Shown here one piece after another: positions 52,198-60,700 of a stretch of 64,000 nucleotides of DNA. Positions within the stretch are counted from its first letter, which is position 1, and each line of letters starts with the position of its first letter. The DNA is from Sungkyunkwania multivorans (GTDB lineage Bacteria > Bacteroidota > Bacteroidia > Flavobacteriales > Flavobacteriaceae): positions 184,483 to 248,482 of the forward strand of contig NZ_JBHTJH010000003.1 of the NCBI RefSeq assembly GCF_042675645.1, read 5' to 3'. The notes beneath the pieces are model-generated. The model was not told where the DNA came from. It was given only the letters and a program-made list of their open reading frames with translations, and searched no databases. Both the position numbers and the translations under genes were made by a program.

Positions 52198-54696
52198 ATG
52201 CAAACACTGGATTTTTCCCTTTCAAAGACTTCTGAAGAAGCCATTCATATCGCACAATCCATCGCCAAGGAGGCAAGCAATGAAGAATACAATGCCGCTC
52301 ACTTGCTTAAGGCGCTGCTTCATAAGGACATAGGATTGCGAGACTTTCTTCATCAAATCGATGCCGATGTTTATTATATGGAAGAATGGGCGGACGTTCG
52401 TATAGAAGCCCTGCCAAGGTCGGTTAAAATACCCGATACGATAAAAGGAGATCGCTCTGTCGAGGCCGTTTTTAACGAATCCGATAATGTCCGTGTAAAA
52501 CTGGGTGAAGACCACATCACACCAAACAGTATTCTTGTCTCACTTTGCACCCCAGGTGTAGGCTTTTCTTATGAGCAACTAAAAACACTCACGCTAAAAG
52601 CAGATGAAGTGTTGAATGCTTTGAATCGGGGTACTGCGAGCACAAAGAAAATTGTAAATGCAGCAGCACTAAAAGATACTAGCGCTGGCACAAGCAATGG
52701 TACGACTGTACTAGATCATAAGATCCTTGACGAATATTGTCTTGACAAGACCTCTCAGGCTCAAAATAAAGAACTACAGGCCATCTACGGAAGAGAGGCA
52801 GAAGTAAAGATGATCGTCGAAATCCTTGGAAGACATTCTAAGCCTAACGTTTTGGTCACTGGAGAGCCGGGTGTTGGGAAATCGGTATTGCTAGACGGAT
52901 TTAGTGAAGCGATCACAAGCGGAAATGTTCCAGAAGCGTTGAAAGATGCACAGATCTATGAGCTGGATCTGATCAATTTGGTTTCGGGAGCTTCCTACAA
53001 AAGTGAGGTCGAAGATCGCTTCAAAAAAATCTTTGGTGCTATGAAACAGTTCGCAAAGCCCATTTTGCTTATTGATGAAATTTATCATTTGGCAGATAAG
53101 AACAGTGGCAACCAAGGCCTTGTCAACATTCTTCAATCGGAATTGGCCAAAGGAGAAGTGACGATCGTCGCTACCGCCACCAATGATGCCTTCAGAAAGC
53201 ATATAGAAAAAGAGGAAGGCCTCGCCAGGAGATTTGAGATCGTGCCGTTGGAGGAACCCACGGAAGCGGAAACGTTAAAGATGATCTCCAATACCATCGA
53301 CAAGTACACGGCCCATCACAAATTGGCCGTTGAGGACGAGACCATAGGTGAAGCCATCCGACTCTCTAAAAGATTTAATAAGGATAGAAGCTTGCCAGAC
53401 TCGGCCATCGACCTCATCGATCGTACGATGTCTGCCTCTCGATATATGTTAGAAACCACTGCCACCCAGGTAGAAAACGTAAAGTCTCTGGTAGAAGAAC
53501 TAAAAGATAGCAAGGCCTCTGAAGAAGAAAAATTGACCGAAGTTAAATGGCTCTATGACAATCTGAGCAACAAGTTCAGTTATCTGCTATTTGCCGAATT
53601 GAACGAAGAGAATATCTGGGATGGTATCGATTCTCCTGAGAAAGGCCTAGAAAAAGTCACCGAAATACTTTTGAAGTTCGTAAAAAAGGCATCAGAGGAC
53701 AAGAAACATATCGACAAGAACGACGTTTCGGCGACCATATCCAATAAGACAGGGATTCCCGTTGGGAAGCTCCAATCCGACGAAAAAGAACGATTGCTTA
53801 ACATGGAGGACCATTTGAAGCGAAGAGTAGTTGGGCAGGATCACGCCATCGAGGTCATCTCATCCTCCGTCCTCGAATCTCGATCAGGATTGAGCAAGCC
53901 AGGATTACCTATCGGTTCGTTTTTCTTTACCGGACCAACAGGAACAGGAAAAACGGAACTTGCCAAAGCATTGGCAGAATTCCTCTTCCAGACCGAGGAT
54001 GCGATCATAAGATTTGACATGTCCGAATTTAAAGAGGAGCATTCGGCAGCCTTACTTTATGGGGCGCCTCCAGGCTATGTCGGGTATGAGGAAGGTGGAC
54101 TTCTGGTCAATAAGATTCGACAGAAACCCTACTCTATCGTATTGTTTGATGAGATCGAAAAAGCGCATCCTTCGGTATTCGATATCTTCTTACAGATCTT
54201 AGATGAAGGTAAATTGCATGACCGTCTAGGAAAGACCGGCGATTTTTCGAATGCAGTGATCCTATTCACCTCGAACATTGGGAGTGAGCAAATTGTAGAC
54301 ACCTTTGGAAAGGGAGAAATTCCAAAATCAAGCGACCTTTTGGAAAACATGGGACGTTTCTTCAGACCAGAATTCTTAGGGCGACTCACCGAGATCGTTC
54401 CTTTCGCACCGATTACCAAGGAAAATGTCGTAAAGATATTCAACATACAATTAAAGGACTTACACAAAGCCCTTGGGAAACAGGAGATTACCTTGGAACT
54501 TTCTGAGAAGGCACAAGAATTCCTTGCATACAAAGGTTATACCCCAAAATATGGTGCGAGACCGTTGAGAGGTGTTATAAGAACCGACCTGAGAGCACCC
54601 TTGTCTAGGATGCTGATCACTGGAAAGATTTCTAAAGGCAGCAAAGTGTCTTTAGATATAAAGGATGACAAATTGGAATGGAAATACGACAATTAG
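52198..54696 (+). CDS. clpV: T6SS disassembly ATPase ClpV (TssH)
   Basis: This 832-residue Clp/Hsp100 AAA+ protein has an N-terminal Clp-N region (about 1-150; SKTSEEAIHIAQSIAKEAS start). The first AAA module has Walker A GEPGVGKS at 222-229 and LLIDEIYHL as Walker B. The second has Walker A GPTGTGKT at 579-586 and VLFDEIEKAHP. A C-terminal D2-small domain closes the protein. In structure it is like ClpA/ClpB, but its position 60 bases before tssB and tssC identifies it as the T6SS ATPase that unfolds contracted sheath. It is transcribed toward the vgrG-Rhs operon. Confidence 0.9.
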   Translation: MQTLDFSLSKTSEEAIHIAQSIAKEASNEEYNAAHLLKALLHKDIGLRDFLHQIDADVYYMEEWADVRIEALPRSVKIPDTIKGDRSVEAVFNESDNVRVKLGEDHITPNSILVSLCTPGVGFSYEQLKTLTLKADEVLNALNRGTASTKKIVNAAALKDTSAGTSNGTTVLDHKILDEYCLDKTSQAQNKELQAIYGREAEVKMIVEILGRHSKPNVLVTGEPGVGKSVLLDGFSEAITSGNVPEALKDAQIYELDLINLVSGASYKSEVEDRFKKIFGAMKQFAKPILLIDEIYHLADKNSGNQGLVNILQSELAKGEVTIVATATNDAFRKHIEKEEGLARRFEIVPLEEPTEAETLKMISNTIDKYTAHHKLAVEDETIGEAIRLSKRFNKDRSLPDSAIDLIDRTMSASRYMLETTATQVENVKSLVEELKDSKASEEEKLTEVKWLYDNLSNKFSYLLFAELNEENIWDGIDSPEKGLEKVTEILLKFVKKASEDKKHIDKNDVSATISNKTGIPVGKLQSDEKERLLNMEDHLKRRVVGQDHAIEVISSSVLESRSGLSKPGLPIGSFFFTGPTGTGKTELAKALAEFLFQTEDAIIRFDMSEFKEEHSAALLYGAPPGYVGYEEGGLLVNKIRQKPYSIVLFDEIEKAHPSVFDIFLQILDEGKLHDRLGKTGDFSNAVILFTSNIGSEQIVDTFGKGEIPKSSDLLENMGRFFRPEFLGRLTEIVPFAPITKENVVKIFNIQLKDLHKALGKQEITLELSEKAQEFLAYKGYTPKYGARPLRGVIRTDLRAPLSRMLITGKISKGSKVSLDIKDDKLEWKYDN

Positions 54697-54756
54697 TGTT
54701 TCTCGGAAACAAAATATTAGTATATTTAAAGTTAATAACCGATAATTTAGATCATT

Positions 54757-55206
54757 ATGAGTGACAATGTGTACGGTCTTGGCGGAACGGAAGTGAAAAC
54801 CGATGCTAATGAGGCCATCCAAGAAATTGGCCAGAACAAGACCTTGTTCATACAAAAACTTACCCAAGACCAACCAATTAAACCAGAAATAGTCTCCGGA
54901 CTTACGAATATCGAAGCTGTTTTTGAACATTATAAACCAGAGGTTGAAGTAGATTTTGAAGATTCTGAAGGTGTAGGGTCCAAAGAAACACTTACGTTCA
55001 GTAATCTCGGTGACTTTGGAAGCAAGGGCATCACTGCCCAAAGTAAGTTTCTGAATGACTTGGATACCGAGAAGGACCAGTATCTGAAGATGGTAAAGCA
55101 ACTGAAATCCAACAAGATCTTAAAGACTGCGCTAGCAGATCCAGAGGCCAAGACGGCCATTATCAGATCTCTTCAATCCCTATTAGCAGAATTACAACAA
55201 GGTTAA
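54757..55206 (+). CDS. tssB: T6SS contractile sheath small subunit TssB (VipA)
   Basis: This 149-residue acidic protein contains the conserved TssB features: LFIQKLTQDQPIKPEI near the N-terminus, ETLTFSNLGDFGSKGI (residues about 77-92; the L-x-F-x-x-x-x-D-F motif) and a helical C-terminus with LKSNKILKTALADPEAK. It forms heterodimers with TssC that stack into the contractile sheath. The tssC ATG follows 13 bases after the stop. Confidence 0.9.
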   Translation: MSDNVYGLGGTEVKTDANEAIQEIGQNKTLFIQKLTQDQPIKPEIVSGLTNIEAVFEHYKPEVEVDFEDSEGVGSKETLTFSNLGDFGSKGITAQSKFLNDLDTEKDQYLKMVKQLKSNKILKTALADPEAKTAIIRSLQSLLAELQQG

Positions 55207-55219
55207 AAAGCAGCAAGAA

Positions 55220-56569
55220 ATGTCAGCAAAGCAAGCACAACAAGTTAAGATAGATAATCCTGTACAGGAGCTAAAGGCAAATGAGGAGAAGTTGGCCAGA
55301 TATGGTGGCTTTGACCTTTTAGAGGCCTGCATCGATGATGTTCAGAATATGAACCCAAGCCGGAAAGCACGAAAGAAAATATTCTTAACAGAATCAACTA
55401 AAAAAGCGGAACGTGAAAAACTAAAGAAAACGCTAGAGATATGGACGGATATTCTATCCTCTTCCGACGATATTCCAACGATGATCGAGGAGGCAGACAA
55501 ACGTTCGGCAACCGCTAGAGAAAGCCTGAAGAAGAATTTAGGAGCTGCCTTGGAGCAAACTAGAGAATTAGAACAGTCTTATCGCTCCATGGCGTTATTC
55601 TACAAGAATAGCGAATCGACCAAAATCAAGAATATCAACATCATGAATGCGGAACTTGAACAGCTTAAGGATCTTGATAATACAAGGTTCATCGATGCCG
55701 TCCAAGAAGAACTTGTCCAAGGATTTGATCGCCTAGACCTAAGAGACAATTATGGTATGTTGGTACTGCCAGGATATTTAGGGTCTAATAAGGTAGTCGA
55801 AAAATGGGCGAAGATCGCACATGATAACAAAGTGATGATGATCACCGATTTTGAGCATTTGGATGAGCCAGATGATGTGATGGAAATGTTTGAGGCAGCC
55901 AACCTTACCGGTGGTGATAAATACCGTTCTAACGTGATCATGGCTTGTAACTGGTTGGTAGGCCGAGGTAAAGATGATGAAGTTGGTGAAGATGACGATG
56001 TCTTTGTTGCTCCATCGAGTGCCCTAGCTGGTAAGATATACAAAACCCTGATGTCCCAAGTTACTGCAGGTAAAAAGTTTGGTGGAATGAATGAAGTGGA
56101 TGGCGTTCGTTTTGATTTGAAGAAAAGTGAGATCGCCGAACTTGAAAAACTAGGACTCGTACCCATGGTAAATGAATACGGCAAGGTCATGGCATTTTCG
56201 GCTAAAACGCTATTCAATGGAGATAACCTTGGACTACAGACCTATTCGGTAGTTAGGGTATTCGATTATGTCACCAAAGTCTTGATGGATTTCTTAAATC
56301 GAAGAGCTTTTGAGAATTTTAATGCGAAGACTCGTAAAGAACTGATGGGGCAGATCGTTAAATTTTTGGACGGCATCACTGGTCCCGACAAACTGATCGA
56401 GGACTTCTCAATCAAACGCTTTGAGCAAGATCCGCAACAAAAAGACCGTGTTTTCCTAGACATTCATATGAAGCCTTACTTCCCTGCGAAGAACTTTATG
56501 ATCAAAATGGATGGTCAAAAAGGTGATGATGGCACCGATTGGGGAGCCGAATATGAGCAGCAGAAGTAA
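55220..56569 (+). CDS. tssC: T6SS contractile sheath large subunit TssC (VipB)
   Basis: This 449-residue protein is the TssC-type large sheath subunit of the Bacteroidota (T6SS subtype iii). The conserved region near 140-160 (DLDNTRFIDAVQEELVQGFDRL, positions about 154-175) and the C-terminal KPYFPAKNFMIKMDG are recognisable. It copolymerises with TssB. It ends 22 bases before a strong terminator, so clpV, tssB and tssC form a three-gene unit that does not read into the convergent genes. Confidence 0.88.
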   Translation: MSAKQAQQVKIDNPVQELKANEEKLARYGGFDLLEACIDDVQNMNPSRKARKKIFLTESTKKAEREKLKKTLEIWTDILSSSDDIPTMIEEADKRSATARESLKKNLGAALEQTRELEQSYRSMALFYKNSESTKIKNINIMNAELEQLKDLDNTRFIDAVQEELVQGFDRLDLRDNYGMLVLPGYLGSNKVVEKWAKIAHDNKVMMITDFEHLDEPDDVMEMFEAANLTGGDKYRSNVIMACNWLVGRGKDDEVGEDDDVFVAPSSALAGKIYKTLMSQVTAGKKFGGMNEVDGVRFDLKKSEIAELEKLGLVPMVNEYGKVMAFSAKTLFNGDNLGLQTYSVVRVFDYVTKVLMDFLNRRAFENFNAKTRKELMGQIVKFLDGITGPDKLIEDFSIKRFEQDPQQKDRVFLDIHMKPYFPAKNFMIKMDGQKGDDGTDWGAEYEQQK

Positions 56570-56591
56570 ACTATTTAAAAAATTATAATTG

Positions 56592-56629
56592 AAAAAGGAG
56601 GGATCGTATAAGGTCCCTCCTTTTTTTTT
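56592..56629. terminator. Terminator after tssC
   Basis: AAAAAGGAGGGA (56592-56603) pairs with TCCCTCCTTTTT (56614-56625), a 12-bp stem with a 10-base loop and a nine-T tail. The A-run on the other side lets it also stop the - strand DUF3592-like gene. Confidence 0.9.
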
Positions 56630-56648
56630 GCCTGTTATTCTTCTAGCA

Positions 56649-57050
56649 TCATCGTTTCCGATTTCGCATATATCTGTATAGCAAAACTATGAGTCCCAGC
56701 AGGACCAGCAAGTAGACTCCATAGGATTCTGTAAATAGTGTTCCTTTGGTCTTTAGAAGTTGCGGCGTTTGTTTGTTGTACAATACAGTGACCGTATCGC
56801 CTTCGTCATACCAGGTGCCAATAAATGGAACATGTGGCAACTTGACAATGCTTGAAAGGCTATCTCCCTCACGAGTCACATAATCTACCTTCGCGGTCGC
56901 AGAAGACCTCCGAGATTTGATGCTAAAGTTTATCTCCTTGATGAGGGCTTCGGTCTCTATATAATCAGTTGAACTGTTCTGTGCGCTGGCATGTTGTCCA
57001 AATAGCAATAATGGCAATAAGAGATATAAAGATCGCATAAGATTGGTCAT
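56649..57050 (-). CDS. Small exported DUF3592-like membrane protein
   Basis: This 133-residue protein has a signal peptide (LLLPLLLFGQHASAQ), a beta-rich domain with the GDTVTVLYNKQTPQL motif that is typical of DUF3592 proteins, and a transmembrane helix near the end (VYLLVLLGLIVLLYRYM) with a basic tail. An in-frame second ATG at 57038 is possible. It lies between the T6SS sheath genes and the Rhs immunity candidate, on the Rhs strand, but 165 bases away, so a T6SS link is not shown. Confidence 0.68.
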   Translation of the reverse strand: MTNLMRSLYLLLPLLLFGQHASAQNSSTDYIETEALIKEINFSIKSRRSSATAKVDYVTREGDSLSSIVKLPHVPFIGTWYDEGDTVTVLYNKQTPQLLKTKGTLFTESYGVYLLVLLGLIVLLYRYMRNRKR

Positions 57051-57215
57051 TAGGTTGTTTTAAATATAATTTTTTAAGGGTATTTTCAGCGCTTTTTGAG
57101 TCACGGTTGAAAAGTGCTATTTTCTATAATCGGGAAAACACATACGGCTGCGCCAAAATGAGGTGTTCTCATCTCCGAAGATGAACCGTAATGAATCTAT
57201 CCACTTCTACCGCTC

Positions 57216-57722
57216 TTACTCAACCATTCTGGTCAAATAACTCTTCATTGACCCCATGCCTCCATGTTTGTTCGTATCGTCTGCGATCGGCAAATACTTT
57301 TTTATAATTTTTTTATATGCTATCTTATTTTTAGCGGCAAGATCGACTATATCATTAAGTTCTAGCATGGTGTCTCGAATGTCGGCGCTTACGTTAGAAA
57401 TTATCAAGAGTAGAATCTTGTTTTCAATAGTATCATATTCCTCCGTTAACCGTAACATGTCCTTCAAATTGTCAGTGCCTCCGATTGTTTCTATAAGTAG
57501 CTTTTTTTCTTTGGTGTCCAAATGATCAAAGTTTGTAAGAATACTTTTAGTCACCTCATCGAGTGTTTTTGAATGTTCTTTTCTAAATGCTTCGCTTCGT
57601 TCTTGTGCTATTTCTAGCCAATTATCTTGATTGATATCAATGTTCTCTGAATAATTCTTTTCTCTAGATTCAGTTAACATTTTATCAGTTATTCTTATTT
57701 CTTCTAACAGTTCTTGGAACAT
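57216..57722 (-). CDS. Candidate Rhs immunity protein
   Basis: This 168-residue, highly charged, predicted all-helical protein has no recognised family. It starts 17 bases after the stop codon of the Rhs effector and is the last gene of the vgrG operon. In T6SS Rhs modules the gene directly after the effector is nearly always the cognate immunity gene, so I infer that role. It has no signal peptide, which would fit a toxin acting in the cytoplasm. The two halves (helices around 25-100 and 105-150) show no repeats. Confidence 0.6.
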   Translation of the reverse strand: MFQELLEEIRITDKMLTESREKNYSENIDINQDNWLEIAQERSEAFRKEHSKTLDEVTKSILTNFDHLDTKEKKLLIETIGGTDNLKDMLRLTEEYDTIENKILLLIISNVSADIRDTMLELNDIVDLAAKNKIAYKKIIKKYLPIADDTNKHGGMGSMKSYLTRMVE

Positions 57723-57739
57723 TATTATACTATTTGAGT

Positions 57740-60700
57740 TTATTTACAACCTTTACCAGGAACCATAAAATTCCCTTTTTGTACGTATCCCGCTTTCTTT
57801 AACTGTGCCAATTCGTCAGCAAATACAGTTGGCATACCCTTTCTAGCTCCTTTTTGAACCACCAGATATTTTTCAATTTGCGGACTTACCAATTGAAAGG
57901 AAGCTCCTTTATCAATACCAGCTTGAATCCAAGCCTTGTTAACACCTGGACTCCATCGATTAGAATTTAACACATGGTAACCCTTTTTTCCAATATATTT
58001 ACTTGTGTGATCTTCAAGATTACCTAGAACAGGAGTGTCGGTGGTATTCTTCATATTTTGATACCATTTCCAACCTTCTCCCGCATCCATAGCGTTTGAT
58101 GGAGGTTTGTTCCATGGCATTTGATTGGCATTATTAAAAGTGCCTTGCATTCCTTTTTGAAACTCGTTCCAGCTGCCAAACGAAAGGCCAAAGGGATCCA
58201 CTTCATAATTCGAGTTCGGAACATAGGAATAGGCATTGGGCATACCTCCACTCAGCCCAATAGGGTCTTGACTCAGATATATACCCTCTTCGGCGGAATA
58301 ATATCTAAATCTGTTGTAATATAGTCCAGTCTCCTCATCTTCATACTGTCCTTGATAACGGAACGGACAATCATGGGGTTTTCCTTTTATTTGCTTTCTT
58401 ATTTTTCCATAAATATCATACTCTACGGCCCAAGTTTGATTGCCTTGAGAATCATACATCTCTACGGGCGTTCCCAGATAGTCGGTAATGATCGAGTAAT
58501 GCTCTCCATCCACGATCTTCGCGGCCGGCTTAAAAGTTCCCTCATCGAATACCCAGGTGATGAGCCCCCTCTGTCCTTCGGACATCCCTGCCTTGCCGGG
58601 AGGCAAGTCCCCCGAGGGGGGAGAATTATCACCGATAGGTTCTGGCTTATCCTTTTTGAGGATGCCCCATTCATCAGCTATCAGCTTAGGTCGTTCTGAT
58701 AGATCATAACTCCACTCATGGAGCGGGACGTTGCCATTCCAGATAAATCTAGTAATGGTCTCAGCCCCCTCCAAACTTCCCCCAAGGGAAAAGGCTTTTA
58801 TTATCTTTGCAGTACGGCGACCTAACGCGTCGTATTCAAACTCAACATTTTTACCATCTGGCCTATCCACCGATTTTAGCATTCCATTGCCGTACCACTT
58901 GTACGTCCAAGTGCCCTTCTCTGTAATTTTTTTGATCAGATTACCCTCGTCGTCGTACTTAAATCGATCGCCATCAGCTTCTAGCAATTGTCCTCCCACC
59001 CCATATTTCCGATCGATCTTGCCCTCAGTGCGATACAAATTACCTACCTCGTCAGGTAGTTTATAGTCGAATTGTTTATTCTCATATTTTGCTCCCGCCA
59101 GATTATTGAAATCGTCATAGCTATAACTTACAACACCCATGGTCAACTCATTGACCATCTTAGTCAATCGGTCATTGACATTCCATGAATAGTTTCTGTG
59201 GCGTAATTCTCTATTGCCAGCAGTCACCAAATGCTTTATGGGTCTTCCAGCAGCATCATACCGCATGCGATTCATAATACCTCCAGGCAGTACACGATCA
59301 AGTTCCATTCCGAGGCTATTGTATGTGAATTGAGCTTGCCAAGCTCCTTGTGGCCCCCTCAGTTCGCCGTCAGCGGACAGCTCACCCAGAAGGGGAGCAT
59401 TATCAGAACTTTCATCCAACTTATGTACTTGGGCGGTCATCTCTTCGATCAGCCCCATACGATTGCGCAGTAGCTTGATGTTGGCTCCAAGACTGCTTGT
59501 GATCTGTATGCGATCCCCAAGTTTGTCAAATGTACTTTCTACAAGATGCCCATCTTGCTTTTCTGCGATCACTCTTCCTGCCTCATCCCTGATGAGCTGT
59601 ACGACACTGTTTTCATTTCTTGCTTCAATGAGGTTGCCATCGCGATCGTAAGAATAGATCTCCCAGCTACCGTCGCTATGCTCAGCTCTGGTGATTCTTC
59701 CATTTAGATCGTACTCATACTCAGTAAATTTATTCCCAGGCCGATTTACCTTCAAAATCTTTCCGGCACGGTCACGGTCATATCCGCGCACCAATCCATC
59801 AAACCCGATCTCTCTTGTGATCTCACCCTTGTCATTTCTGGAGAAACGGTAGTACTCATTTTGCTCGTTAGTGATACTGAGCAATTGCTCTTCGGTATCA
59901 TATTTAAAATGAATTCTTCTACCTCTTTCCTCTCTCATTTTCAAACTTCCAAGAGGTGTGTATTCATAATTCACCTCACGTCGTTTTTGGTCTTTTGCCT
60001 GAATGACCTCATCATAGGCATTGTACTTTATTTTGACCAAATTATTATCGGCCTGACGAATCTGATATAGGCGATCTAACTCATCGTAAAAGAATTGCTG
60101 TTGATGATCCTCGGCATTCTTGGTATATTGGCATCTTCCCCAAGCATCATATAACCAAGTGCTTTCACTTCCATTGGGAAGGGACATGCTGTTGAGATTG
60201 AAGTCCTCGTCATATTTCAAAAAAGTACGATTTCCCGCATTATCCCGTACTTCGCCTATAAGATTTTGGTCGTTGTAAGTAAAGTTTGTGACGCCTCCAT
60301 CCAAGCCGATTACGGCGTGCAAGCGATCCTCTTTAAAGGTGCGTACTACCGAGCCACCTCCGGGATATTTTGTAAGGACCAGTCGATCCTCTTCGTCATA
60401 CACAAAACTAATGACCGCACCGTCTGGTTGGTGAAGCCCGGTTAGATTGCCCCGCTCATCATAGCTGTAACCCGTTATGTTCCCTTCTTCATCAATATCG
60501 CGATAAGGTTCCATGAATGGTGTGTACTCATGAAAAATATTTGCCCCCATCGGATCGGTAACTTGCGTACATAGATTGTCACTGTTAAAATAATAGACAC
60601 TCTCTTGGCCAAGTGAATTGGTGATCACATTATAGCCTTTATAATACTCTAAAGTTCCTGAGAGAATGCCTTTATCTCCCCAGGTCTTTATGCACTTTGC

